Assembly (NCBI GenBank): GCA_013339765.2
Contig: CM023454.1
Span: 148,427,603 to 148,491,602 of the forward strand
Length of the DNA: 64,000 bases
Direction of reading: 5' to 3'
Source of the DNA: Haemaphysalis longicornis
Lineage: Eukaryota; Arthropoda; Arachnida; Ixodida; Ixodidae
Part shown: piece by piece, positions 22,011 through 32,400 of the stretch
Layout: each line of letters opens with the position of its first letter
Position numbering within the stretch: position 1 is the first letter of the stretch
Translations under genes and position numbers: made by a program
The notes under the pieces: model-generated
Seen by the model: the letters and a program-made list of their open reading frames with translations, nothing else
The model's database searches: none
Told to the model about the DNA's origin: nothing

Positions 22011-22935
22011 GTGGCCGTCGGAGCCCAGGTCAAGCTCTTGCGGATGGGCTCCCTGTCTGTTTACCAGTCAAGGAGCTACGGGACCTATCAAGCTATTAGG
22101 GTAATGTTTGAGAAGAATGTACCCCTGTTCCCTGCTTCCAGTATCCCCACCAAACATGATCAACCCCCGAAAAGGGGCCGCACAGAAGTATTTTTTCCAC
22201 CGCTCCCAACAACCATCTTTTCCAAGCCCGATAACTATCCTCGTTTCTTGGTGATTCAGTCGGCTAACTCAGCAAGTAAAGTAATTTTACAAAGACCTGT
22301 AGCGTCGATGTCTGTATTTGTGATTTCAAAGTTCCTGCATAGCATTCTTGGTGATAAGTACGAGGCAAAATAACTCAAGACCGGAGAAATCGTTGTTGAG
22401 ACCAACACAGAAAAACAGGCCGGCAACATCCTTGTCCAAATCCGCATCATTGATCTGGACGTCAGGGTCACACCCCACCCGAGCCTGAACAGCTCCCAGG
22501 GAGTGATAACTGAGCCAGACCTACTGACCGAAACTGGTGCCGACCTGCATGAAAGCCTGGGGGACCAGAGTGTTACGGAGGTCAGGCGCATCTCTATCTG
22601 AAAAGTTGATAAGATAATTAAAAAAAACATAATCCTGATAATCAACCGATCCAAACTTCCTGAACACATCAATGTAGGCTTTATCCGATGTGCAGTCCAA
22701 CCATACATAACAAACACGCGCTGCTGCTTCGAGTGCCAGCGGTTGGGGCGCGGTAATAATTCTTGCCTTGGACGAACGACCTGTGAAAGGTGCGCTGACA
22801 GGACAACCCACCTCACAACTGTCCGTCTACTGCATGTACCTGTCCTAACTGCCGGGGACCAGACGCGGTGTACTCCCGGCCCTGCGCGAAATTTCAAATG
22901 GAGAAAAAAAACATCAATATCTAGGTAACAAAGAA
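22011..22935 (+). pseudogene. LINE ORF1 (gag-like, zinc knuckle)
   Basis: The first frame (22011-22373) has GRTEVFFPP and PRFLVIQSA. The ORF continues through at least one frameshift to a CCHC cluster at about 22725-22860 (CFECQRLGRGNNSC, then CERC, then a diverged NCRG). ORF1 proteins bind LINE RNA as nucleic-acid chaperones. Frames change at about 22380, 22610 and 22830, so it is dead. The following ITFPEARIRFASLPLGR (22938 onward) is the normal continuation into the linker. Confidence 0.75.
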
Positions 22936-23354
22936 CATCACCTTCCCAGAGGCGCGGATTCGGTTCGCCTCTTTACCTCTGGGCAGGTTAGCCGACGCAG
23001 CTCGCCGGGAGGCGGAGTTGCTTCTGGTTTCGGGGGGGACCCACTACCATGAGTCGGACTTGGTCCCGCACCCGCCCCCCACCGGGTTGCCTCAGGCAGC
23101 CCAAGCCGCCTCCGAACCGCTCGCTAAGGTAGCAGCGGCCGTGGTCGCAACCACGTAGTTTGGGGATGCTGCTGCATCCGCAGTTTCCTCTCCACCGGCT
23201 GAAAGCTTATGTGAGGGCTCGGGGGTGATGGAGGCGGAGGCACCCGCGCCAGCTTTCCCCCCGGATGCACCTCCTGTGCTACGCGAGGCGTTCTTGAAGC
23301 CCTCGGTGGTTGCGCGCCACCGAGGGCTTCCCGAGGTCCCCTTCGGGAGCACGC

Positions 23355-23535
23355 CTATTCAATAAAAACAAGCCTACATACTATAATATAGGACACAACA
23401 CTTATTCACACCTCGACTTGGCTATTCGCTCTGTAGTACTCTTTACATCTCTTGAATGGGATGGTGGCACTAAGCCATATGGTAGTGACCATTTCCCAAC
23501 AACATTAACATACATAGGTAAAGTCCCGATTAGTT
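23355..23535 (+). pseudogene. LINE endonuclease C-terminal remnant
   Basis: A short frame (23310-23537) contains PTYYNIGHNTYSHLDLAI, then LEWDGGTKPYGSDHFP. The SDH is the terminal catalytic motif of APE-type LINE endonucleases, which nick target DNA. The N-terminal catalytic Asn and Glu blocks are absent because of an internal deletion. Confidence 0.75.
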
Positions 23536-23678
23536 AACCTTCCCATAACAGGTTCAAAGCTTGATCGAACTGGAGTACGTTTACAGAAACATCTTAACTA
23601 CACCACACATCAGTTACACACCTAAGCATTGAAAAAGCTACCAAAATAATCCCGGCACACGTCCTCCAGGCCGCCGAA

Positions 23679-25060
23679 ATGGTCATTCCCCAGGTCTTCC
23701 GTGCTCCACACAACCCTAGGAGGTCAAGGTGGAATCAGGACAGCAAGCGAGTGCGGCAGGCCCAGAACAAGGAGTGGGGTGTCTTTCGCAGGTACCCCAC
23801 GTCGGCTAACTTAATTTCTTTCAAAGGGCAAAGGCTTTGGGAAATCGCGTTCGCCGGGACGCGAAACGAGATGGTTGGCGCTCCTTCATAACATCCATAA
23901 ATTCCTACACAGACACAAGCAAGGTACGGACACGAGTACGTAAACTTAACGGACAGCGTACATATAGCCTACTCTTGGTCAGCCCAACAGGGAACACACT
24001 TGAAGATCAGGCTAACACACTTGCACAACAAAACGTTTCCAGCTCTGCACACTACACGAACACTTTCCTGAAACATAAAGCGTCTTGTGAAAAGAAGTAC
24101 GTAAGCGACAACAACAAATCACAGACTTCTTACAACTCCCTTTTTTCACTACATGAGCTGAGGGATGCTTTGAGCACGTGGAAACACTCAGCTCCAGGCC
24201 CAGACAACATCACATATACAATGATACAGCCCCTAAACACAGGCACACTGGTAACACCCCGTCACCTTTACAACAAGATATCGCTTTCGAAGCACATTCC
24301 AAAGTCTTGAAGTGGGGCTATAGTTGCAGAGTTCTTGAAAGAAGGGAAGGACTCATCCTCTCCCGCTAGCTGCCGACCTAATGCCCCTGTGCAAGCTTCT
24401 CGAGAAGATGAGCAATAGGAGACTCATGTACTTCTTAGAGTACAATGGTCTTCTCGAGAGCTGCCAGGCTGGCTTCAGGGCGGGGAGATCTACCAAAGAT
24501 CAACTGGTTGCCTAGGAATTATATCTAAAAGATGCGTTTATTCATAACCAGTATTGTATAACAGACTTCTTCGATATGGAAAAGGCCAATGGCACAGCCT
24601 GGCGGTACGGCATCTTGAGTGACCTCCAGTCGTTTGGTGTCTCTGGCAACATGCTGAACACCCTCGCTAGCTACATGTCGGAAAGGACCTTTTGAGTGAG
24701 GGTTGGCAGTGCTTTTTTGAATCTATACGTGCAGGAAAATGGTGTCCCTCAAGGCGGTGTCTTGAGCTGTAATCTATTTATTGTTAAGATGAACTCTTTC
24801 CGTAAGGCATTGCCACCAACAAGTTCGTGTTTTATATATGTAGATGATGTTCAGATATGTTTTACGTCTTGTTACTTTTCAATTTGTGAACGCTAATTCT
24901 AGCTAGAGGTGAACAAACTTGCTAGGTTAGCGGACACAGAGCTTTAAACTGAACCCTGAAAAGAGTACTTGTTTTGCGTACTCCCGCAAGTGCAGGATTA
25001 ATGCCGACCCTGAGATTTCCCTTCATCGTGCATCAATTCCTGCGTCAATTCCTGTCTGCT
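23679..25060 (+). pseudogene. LINE reverse transcriptase (YVDD)
   Basis: Segments in order: a thumb-proximal linker (23700-24130), HSAPGPDNITYTMI (about 24188), LEYNGLLESCQAGF (about 24434), a DMEKA-like block (24570-24690), NGVPQGGVLSCNLFIV (about 24739) and YVDD at 24837-24848. RT then fades through KSTCFAYSRK to about 25060. Stops at 24310, 24370, 24512 and others break it. Confidence 0.83.
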
Positions 25061-25085
25061 TCTTTCGAGTAGGAGGCCTTGCAGT

Positions 25086-26480
25086 TTCCGGATAAGGGAA
25101 TTCGGAAGTGTCTAAATATTACAGCAAAATACGCGTGTAAAAATTGTAAAACACGGCATATTATTGGGGTTATTAGCAACCAATTTCCATACAATGTCAG
25201 ACCGGAAGCTAACGGCCGTTTTTGTTTGAACTAAGCCACTTTCATTAACGCGCTTGTATGGACACCATGCGGTAATTCTATAACTCTTTTTACTTCATTC
25301 CTAATTCGTCATTTCTTTTTTTGGTGTTTATTATACTTTTTGCACTAAGGGCGTGACATGTGTTGGTAAACAAGTCACTGAAGGATGATGTGCGCGATGG
25401 CTTCTTTGAAACGGCCGATACAGTAGTGGTGCGTGGCCTCAGCAGGCGCATCTTTCGAGTTCATGGATGTTTGGAGAAACATGAACCAAGGCGGGTGGCG
25501 TGTGCACGAGCGGGATAAACAGCTCTACAATAGCGTTTTCTACACGAAAGGGGATAGGTAGGAATAAAAATAAGGTTTAGGTGCATGTAATATTAAAAAT
25601 GGTAAAAACGCGAAGTCTATGAATTTGCCGCCACGACAGTAGGTCTACTAAATTAGGTGGAGATTCCCGTTCGCTTACGGGGATAGCTAGGAGTTATCTT
25701 AGTAAATAAATCTGGCTGAACGGTTCTGGATAAATTCAGAAGTGTTAGAATGAGTCATATGATATTGAAAAGACTCTGGGCGTAGGGATAGGGGCCTCCC
25801 AGCGGTCAAACTGAAAGAGTACTTTACAAAACTTCTGAAACCCATGAAGAGCTTAAGCGCATCCACGGGAAACTGGTGATGAAGGGTTTTTTATGTGGAT
25901 GCTACTTGTATACGGGGTGAGATTAGCTCCTTGTGGGGCAGTGTTTAGCAGCACTTTAGGGTAATAGTATTATTTTTATGATTTTAATAATGCCTATGTT
26001 GAAAAGAAGACACTGTTATGCAGAAAAAAGTTTTTGGCCTGAAAATTGCGCAGAACGTGTATTGAAGGCGAATCTTTATTGAGAGCGGCACACAATATCA
26101 TAAGGAGTGCGTGTAGAGGCAAGCATCGTATACTGGGAATGACCCGAAAAATCTTTAAAGCATTTGATATGTTGAAACATCTACGTTGCGCCTGCAAAAA
26201 ACAGTATTTTAGGTGCATAAAAATATTTAAATAAAGAAGACGGTTGCATAGCTTAAGCTTTCTTTTCAAATGTACAACCTAACTTTTTACCCCCCCCCCC
26301 CAAAAAAAAAACATTGCTTTATAAAAGCATATGCAATAACACAAGCACAAGCACAAGCAGTGATGGAGGCATAGAAAACCAGGTCACAACCTGCAACTAC
26401 GTAAGTGTTCAAGGAGGCATATTTGAAAATTCTATGGTTGGGATAGTCCTTCAAAAGTAAACGTAGACATTTTTGACAAG
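25086..26480. other. No recognisable gene; C10/A9 homopolymer run
   Basis: AT-rich. At 26291-26311 a run of C is followed directly by a run of A. Minus ORF 25994-26269 has no recognised motif. Confidence 0.5.
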
Positions 26481-26700
26481 AAAGGAACAAAGTCAGGGAG
26501 GTACAATGTAGCCGAAAGGTTCAAAGTGTATCTGAAGGGAGTATTTAGGAAGGTTCGCTGGGACAAAAATGGATTACAGAAAAACAGGAACTACGTGAGC
26601 CGTTTCAGGTTTCCAGGCGACATCAGCTCTCTCGGTGAGTCGCAGAGCACTGCAAGAAATGCGTGCGTACTGAGTCAGACATCTTGATCGAGGGCAACAA
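26481..26700 (+). pseudogene. Possible LINE RT scrap
   Basis: One frame reads NYVSRFRFPGDISSLGES near 26590-26645, which loosely resembles the FRFADDI catalytic block of RTE-type LINEs with the aspartates altered. Too short and diverged for a firm call. Confidence 0.25.
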
Positions 26701-26710
26701 CTAAATATTG

Positions 26711-26920
26711 AGAGGCAATGCCAGGAGACTTGGCGGACGACGTTTATTCGGCGAGCGGTGCCCTGGCCAGACCAGGATCAATCACGATAGCGATGATGGC
26801 GCTTCTGAGAAAGACGACGAGCGATGGGATGATGATGGACGCACACAATGCCGCGGCGACGACTTGATGATGATGATGGACGATTTCACACAATGCAAAC
26901 GCGGCGACGACGAAGTATGA
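26711..26920 (-). repeat. 3' LTR of gypsy copy 2, distal part
   Basis: Reverse complement matches the last two thirds of the copy-1 LTR. It ends with TGGCATTGCCTCTCA (26711 side) and contains CCGAATAAACGTCG. An extra repeat of the CATTGTGTG...GTCCATCATC part is present (two GCATTGTGTG motifs), so it has a small internal duplication. Confidence 0.85.
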
Positions 26921-27190
26921 GGCGGTTCTCCCTCCTCCTCCTTATTCTTCTTCTTTATTTATTTATTTATTTATTTTCATTCCTTTTTTGCTGTTGATAT
27001 TGTTTTTGATATTGACTAATTTCCAAACTCGATTCCTGAAACACAAGAAAAAAAGCTTCCAAATGTCTCTAATTTCCCTCGAATCACCCACCGAGGCAGT
27101 TATCTCTTTCGGTTTCACGGCTGATGTTTGGCCGATCCCCTGATTGGGTATGCGCCCACAAAGTGAAGGAACAACAACAACTGCAACATA
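26921..27190 (-). mobile_element. SINE/LINE 3' fragment inserted in LTR
   Basis: This stretch splits the copy-2 3' LTR between CCAATA and CCGCCT. In minus orientation it ends in an (AAATA)n tail followed by AAGAAGAAG (26935-26975). Near its other end it carries GCATACCCAATCAGGGGATCGGCC, the conserved block that recurs at 42617, 44588 and 55107. The A-rich tail suits a target-primed retroposon. Confidence 0.7.
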
Positions 27191-27252
27191 TTGGGCAGTG
27201 ATAATACTGAGCTATGGCCTGATGACGGGATATTTAAGATTCGCGCTTACAA
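27191..27252 (-). repeat. 3' LTR of gypsy copy 2, proximal part
   Basis: Reverse complement of TGTAAGCGCGAATCTTAAAT onwards up to CTCAGTATTATCACTGCCCAATA, joined to polypurine-flanking internal sequence at 27253 and up. Confidence 0.88.
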
Positions 27253-27375
27253 TATTATCCAGGCTAGGCGGAAGCGGCCTTCGTGGCCGTCACAGTCAGG
27301 TAGAGGAAGCCCGTCGAACGATCTTGAACGTGAACGATCTCAGTTCCACGGCACCGGCGGTCACTGACACCGGAA

Positions 27376-28085
27376 GTACAGCGTTTACTCGCGTAATGAA
27401 CGACTCGCATAACGAACGCACTCAAACTTAAGCTGTCAAAATTAGGTTTTTCCCCCGTAATAAACGCATCCCCTGCTTTTCAACCGTGCAGTCCCACGAA
27501 TGGCCCTACTGTACCTTTCCCACTTTACTCGCTCGCGCTGATGATGACTGCGCATGCAACCTAGAGCCAACTCTCCAAGTAAAAACGAACAAACACTCCG
27601 GTACGGTGTCGCGGTACAGCAAATCACAACGACGCTCAACCCACACAGTCCACAAAGCATCTAGCCCTACTTTTTTATGATAGATTTGTTGCTTGCTTTT
27701 CCGCTCGTGGTTCACTTTAAAGCCGTCGATTGGCCGAAAAGTGAGTTACACGGCCAGTTTTAAATTAAACGTGGTGGAGTACGCAGTTGAGCATGGGATC
27801 CCCGCTGCCGGTAGGCATTTCAGAATTGACGAAGTGAACCCTTGACAAACGAGGACGAGTGTAGTTCAATAAAAACGCTGTGTGTGTACGCGTATATTTA
27901 CGCGTAATTGTGTACGCGTATATTTAGTGCGAAATGGGGGTTATCTACTGCAACATCTTGCTTCGTGCTCGGTGGCCTTCTTTCGTCAATCCTGAAAATT
28001 TCTGGAAAATTACCCTCCATAAAAAATACACCCCTAACTTTGCTTCGGTTTTACGGGGAAAAAGCGCGGGGAAAAAAACGGGGTA
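27376..28085 (+). mobile_element. Truncated pogo/Tigger-like DNA transposon
   Basis: Gypsy copy 2 is interrupted just after GGAAGTA, and a sequence starting CAGCGTTTACTCGCG, in the style of pogo-superfamily termini, follows. At 27738-27830 a plus frame reads KVSYTASFKLNVVEYAVEHG and then AAGRHF.IDE. That is the helix-turn-helix (Psq/CENP-B type) start of pogo/Tigger transposases. The catalytic DDE domain is absent. The right end is not clearly an inverted repeat of the left, and a few gypsy bases are missing there. A dead, internally deleted copy. Confidence 0.65.
27738..27832 (+). pseudogene. pogo-type transposase N-terminal HTH
   Basis: See the enclosing element. The hallmark order YTASFKL, VVEYA, EHG and AAGRHF is intact for about 30 codons, with a stop soon after (near 27842). 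Transposases with this domain bind the terminal repeats. Host genes such as CENP-B share it, but the position inside a gypsy element with a terminus-like boundary favours a transposon. Confidence 0.65.
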
Positions 28086-29095
28086 GTTAACTGGCAAGGC
28101 GTGCTCGATGATTGTGTGGGGGCCAGTGAAACGGGGAAGGAACATCTCGCAAAACCCAGGGGCACGGAGAGGGGTGCACAGTAGGACTTCTTCCCCACGT
28201 TGGTAGGAGACAGAACGATGCATCTCATCGTAGCGGGACTTGCGGCTCTTTCGGCAGGCTGCCGTGTTCATACGGGCAAGACTGCGGCAGTGCGCAGGTC
28301 GGGAAACAAACTGGTGGGGCAGGCTTGCAGGAGAAGATCCGGGTGCTGAAAGGAAAGAGGTGTCAAGTAGCGAAGAAGGGGAACGGCAGTACACAAGAAA
28401 GAACGGAGATAATCCTGTGGTTTGGTGTACTGCGGTGTTGTAGGCGTAGGTGACAAAAGTAAAAGGGTGTCCCAGTTGGTATGGTCTGGTCGAATGTAAA
28501 AGGAAATCGTGTTGGAAAGAGTACAGTGGCAGCGCTCAGTGATGCCGTTTGCTTGCGGGTGGTAACTGGACGTATACTTGTGAACGGTTTCAGCTGCACG
28601 AAGAACTTCGGAAAGGAGAGTAAAACGGAACGTTCTTCCGGGGTCACTGAGCAGACCGCGAGGCGGGCCATGGCGCAGGAAGATTGCTTGCAAGGAGAAT
28701 TCCGCAACTTTAGACGCGCAACTCGTGCGAATAGCCGCTGTTTCGGCATAGCGGGTCAGGTGGTCAACCGCGGTGACAACCCACCGATTACAGGCAGGGG
28801 TGGCTGGAAGGGGTCCGTACAGATCGATGCCTACAACATCGAATAGAGTCCAAGGACATGGAAGGGGTTGTAGCGCCCCAGCTGGAGTCGAGGTCGGTTG
28901 CATACGGCGTTGACACGGTTCACAGAACGAAACGTATTTCGCGACACTTGTTGAAAGTCCGGACCAAAAAAAGTAGCTTTTTATGCGATCGTATGTCTTA
29001 ATATAAGCAAGAAGACCAGCGGTAGCATCGTCGGGAAACGTTCGTAATATTCCTTGCCGAAGGGAACGCGGAACCACAGGGACCCATTTTGTCAC
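27945..29095 (-). pseudogene. Integrase (gypsy copy 2)
   Basis: The frame 29095-28268 holds the zinc-binding region (TAGLLAYIKTYD then SFCEPCQRRMQ) and the catalytic core (GIDLYGPL, SDPGRTF, NGITERCHC). The first zinc-binding His is replaced by Leu (GLLAY against GHLAY in copy 1). A frameshift near 28270-28390 moves the C-terminal part to 28394-28086, where the pogo insertion ends it. It aligns along its length with copy 1. Confidence 0.88.
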
Positions 29096-29579
29096 AAGTA
29101 GGATGATAGTTCATGTGGTAAAGGGAGCCGACATTCATGAGTTTGAATTTGTTGAGTTGCCGGCGCGAACGGCTGTTGAGAAGTTGGGTTGAACCGTGGA
29201 GAAGGTCGATAAGTTTGCGGAAGTACGTGTCTGCTTGTGGTAAGGAGAGAAGATTAAAAGGTAGCGCTGGTATTACCCCCTCGGCGGAGGCAATAATAAT
29301 AGGCGGCTCTGTCGGAGGTGGCCCTTGACAACTTTCCTCGGTTGATAACAGCAGACAGCGTGAAAGTACACCACTTCTTAATGCATCGGTATCCGAGTGC
29401 TTTTGAGGAAGGATGCCAGATTTGTGAAGGGACGACCATTCATGGTCCACGACCAAACTCAAAATCGTCAACACCGGCTGCCGTAGGCAACCACGTGCAG
29501 TGCTTACAGGAGTACAGCACGAATCCAGCGGCCGGTGTGGAGTATTGTCGGAGGCTTTAAAATGGTACCGGTTATCCAG
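29096..29579 (-). pseudogene. RNase H tail and linker (gypsy copy 2)
   Basis: Minus strand carries KHSDTDALRSGVLSRC- and LSTEESCQGPPPTEPP-like remnants of the RNase H end and linker. The middle of RNase H is deleted, since HVVAYGSR-like DNA joins directly to the TDH region. Frame changes occur at about 29440 and 29330. Confidence 0.75.
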
Positions 29580-30660
29580 GTGTTGTGAAAGAAGATTCGA
29601 TTCCCGCGCAGGCATTATCATCATCATTAGTAAATAGATATGGTTCCCTCCAGCACTTTGTCTCCTGGTTTTCCACATCATGCAAGAAACCCGTGCATGG
29701 ACTCGGAAGATCCTTGGGTTCAACAACGATGGAAGCCAGAGACCCCACCGATGCCAACGGCCTACATGAAGGGCCCATGGGACGACCATTCAAGCCGCAT
29801 TTACTGTGGAAGAATATGTGGCGGACGCGGGAAAAGAGGACAGAAACTTTTTGAACGGACTTCGTGCCAAACAGAATATTAGCAGAAGCCACCTGCCCGC
29901 ACAGTCCTAGCGCTCGACAGCCTTCTTTATTCCAAGAACACGAAGCAAGCTGAAACAGTTGACAAAGAGCTTGAGCTCACGCAGCCCCCGAATGCTCGAA
30001 GAGGAATTTACCACATGCTTTGAATATGAGGAGATTATCATCGACACGAGAACAACGCCTTACCGGATTACAACTCAGCGCCGTATTATCCGGCAGGCGT
30101 AAAGAACTTCAGATAACGTGCTCCAAAGATAATGCTAATGAAGCCGTTCCGGGTGCGTTCAGCAGAAGATTTCCAACAGGAATTCATTCGTCCGAAGCAC
30201 AGCACAGTGACCAATGTCAGCGTGAGCCATGTCGGCCCACTGGCTTTGGTGTGGCAAAGTATTCCAAAGTCGGAGCGTTCCCAAGCGTCTTTAAAATGGC
30301 TATGTACAGGTGCAGAAGTCCTTGTAGGCGCACCAAACAGACAAACCCTCGGAGAGAAAACTCCCTAAGCAAGGACCCCACAGCAGAAGTTGAAACCAGC
30401 ACGTGATCTACACAAGTATCATCATCAGGTCCCAAAGAAAACGCTGAACTTACTTTCATCGCATTATTGCACACAAGTATGTTTGTCGGACCAGGTAAAC
30501 TGGAAGTGTGCCAGAAGCTAAGAGCTTGTTTGGGGCGGGGAGGATGGTGAAAGAAGCATTCCCGCGCATGCTGCATTATCATCATCATTATGTAAATAGA
30601 ATTCATGGTTCCCTCTGCACGTCCCGGCACTTTGTCTCCTGGTTTTCCACATCACCAGGT
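29580..30660 (-). mobile_element. Rearranged segment with duplicated gypsy RT-RNase H
   Basis: Two direct copies of a ~100-bp repeat (29585-29690 and 30545-30660) sit at the edges. Shared blocks are TGGAAAACCAGGAGACAAAG, AGGGAACCAT and ATGATGATGATAATGC. Between them lies a second, more diverged copy of gypsy RT-RNase H DNA: the CTCTTAGCTTCTGGCACAC block recurs at 30500-30530 and 30690-30720. This looks like a nested or tandemly duplicated gypsy portion rather than a single clean insertion. The 29700-29900 part is unrecognised. Confidence 0.6.
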
Positions 30661-31010
30661 ACGCTGTTTCGCATTAGTTAGACCAGGTAAACGGTGTGCC
30701 AGATGCTAAGAGCTTGTTTAAGGGTGAAGCTATGCCGAATAGTTCCGAATGAATCGAAGGAAGTATGAAGCCAATTCAAAGAAAACTGCGAAGTTTTTTC
30801 TGACCAAGAGTTCGGGGAAAATTTATTACGGCTTTCGCTTTATCCGTATCGGGGCGAATGCCATCCTTGCTCACAACGTGCCCCAATACTTTGATGGACG
30901 TGGTTGCAAAGTGGCATTTTTTTGCATTAAGTTGAAGACCGGGACTCGCTGAGGCAAGTTAATACTTGGTCCAGTGGTTAAAGGTGCTCTTCCTCAGACC
31001 AAGGGGGTGG
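30661..31010 (-). pseudogene. RT C-terminal remnant (gypsy copy 2)
   Basis: Matches the copy-1 segment 19100-19390 in reverse: CGTTGTGAGCAAGG-type DNA, ATTCATTCGGAACT and CTTAAACAAGCTCTTAG. The YLDD site itself is not readable. The element breaks off at about 31010. Confidence 0.8.
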
Positions 31011-31837
31011 AATGCAGACGACATCTTTGAAAACCTTAAAGGTTCGCCTTAAATCGCGGAATGCAAATTCAATTGTTTATACAATTGCACGACCGCCGAA
31101 GCGGTGCTGTCGCAGCACTACAGTCCACTCTTCTGTGCAGTGACGTCGATCTCCTCCATTGCACATGTGACAACTGCTCTGCACGAGGTAGCTGCTGACG
31201 GAGAATTTTAAAACCGCCAGGATGCTGTTATTAGAAGCGAAAGAGAACACCCCAATACACCCCATTAAAAATATGAAAAGGCTAGGTCAGTAGTTTGCTC
31301 CTGTTTCACCACTGCCGAACTGGTCTCATTGTCGCAGCACAGTGCACTGTTTATCCCGCACCGTTGCTGAGATGCCCGCTCGGCCGCAAAAACTGCTTAG
31401 GAGTGGCGTTCGAGTCGACAGGAAGATTATATCAGCAACGAAGGTGGCTGAGCCAAACAAAATATCTCCATGAAAAATAGTCCAAGGCTATGTAGTGGTG
31501 AAAAAGCCACCAGCAGGGCGGCGAAGGGGTTGCAAGCAATGCCCTATTTTTGGCGGGAATTAGAAGACAGTCTACAGAGGCGCATGCACCGAGATTTAGT
31601 AGCAAATATTCCACCATCCGTCTTTCGGTAAGTGATTGGGTATGTCTCATTTTTAAAAATATCTCCGCAGAACTTTAACAAAGTAGGGAGATATTGCCAG
31701 CGGGCGCCTTGAGTGAGGGCACAGAGCGGGAAAAAGCGACTAAAGGATGCGGCCATGTTTGGCAAACAAATGTCACTGTCCCCTTCGGGCCGGGATCGTG
31801 GCTTTACTAGCAGTGAATGCCGCCGTTCGTCTGTTTT
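31011..31837. other. No recognisable gene
   Basis: Short ORFs only. The minus frame 31544-31855 (103 residues) has no family I recognise. Confidence 0.45.
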
Positions 31838-32400
31838 AGATGCAGAGCATCTCATTCACTCGCCTTGTCCCTCCAGCGTCGTCGTCGGCGTTGTCCGCCA
31901 CTTCCCCATTCTCCTCGCCGCGCCAGCTGCGCTCTCCGCCGCTCACCCCTTCTCCTCTCCGATAGCGAACACTTTCTCGCGAGGGGCATTGGATTGGATT
32001 AGATTGGATTGGCTTGGATTGGATTGAATTGGATTGGGTTAAAGTGGATTGTGTTGGGTTGTGTTGCGCCATAGCCGCGGAACGTTTCGTCATAGCCGCG
32101 GCCGACGCGCTGGGGCCGGTGCATGTGCAGTGCTCTCTTCCGCGGTTTCCTCTCCTTCGGGCGCGCTGCGCATATAACCGGTGTGCCGTTCCCCGGCGAA
32201 GCAACATCCATGCTTGGCTCAAACACCTAGAGTGCGCGCCGCTTTACAAGTACGCCAGCGTCGTCATCGACAGGGACGTGCTTACGCAGTCCCCTCAACG
32301 TTATGCGCGCTATAAAACGCGGTCCCTTTGCCTTTCCGCCTATGCGTCGCATCTACACAGGGGTTCTCGCGAGGGGAGGTGGGAGTTTTTTTGAAACCTT
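31838..32400 (+). mobile_element. Palindrome-started element with GGATT repeats
   Basis: Starts at the palindrome AGATGCAGAGCATCT (31838-31852). A CTCGCGAGGGGCATTGG module (31976 onward) leads into about 70 bases of TTGGATTGGAT repeats. Then comes GTTGTGTTGCGCCATAGCCGCGG. The same order, reversed, is seen at 41.9-42.05 kb, so the two are one family. A TATA-like CTATAAAACGCGG sits at 32310 and ATGCGTCGCAT at 32342. The right boundary is uncertain and no protein is supported. Confidence 0.5.
31986..32056 (+). repeat. (TTGGA)n-type imperfect pentamer tract
   Basis: About a dozen GGATT/TTGGA pentamers with interruptions (TTAGATTGG, GGCTTGG). Reverse-complement counterpart at 41955-42048. It is part of the element and not the arthropod telomere repeat TTAGG. 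Confidence 0.85.

Larger units (their letters stand above)
21990..25085 (+). mobile_element. Decayed LINE with ORF1 and ORF2 ('tick transposon' type)
   Basis: Order of parts: ORF1 with zinc knuckles (to about 22985), a hydrophilic linker, only the C-terminal end of an endonuclease (23375-23520), then RT (23680-25060). About 0.6 kb of endonuclease has been lost near 23345. All ORFs carry stops and frameshifts. The YVDD RT and GVPQGGVLSC motif fit the I/Jockey side of non-LTR elements and the predicted proteins often labelled tick transposon. The 3' end, including RNase H and tail, is missing. Confidence 0.85.
26711..31010 (-). mobile_element. Ty3/gypsy copy 2, 5' truncated and interrupted
   Basis: Same family as 17450-21477 but on the minus strand. 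It runs from RT remnants at about 31010 through RNase H and integrase to the 3' end (27258-27375) and 3' LTR (27252-26711). It lacks a 5' LTR, gag, protease and most of RT. At least three later events are visible: a SINE-like insertion in the LTR, a pogo-like insertion at about 27376-28080, and a rearranged repeat of the RT-RNase H region at 29580-30660. Integrase is the best preserved part. Confidence 0.88.

Noticed and set aside
31986..32056. Internal telomere repeat
   Set aside because: Units are GGATT/TTGGA, not the arthropod TTAGG, and the tract is part of a dispersed element.
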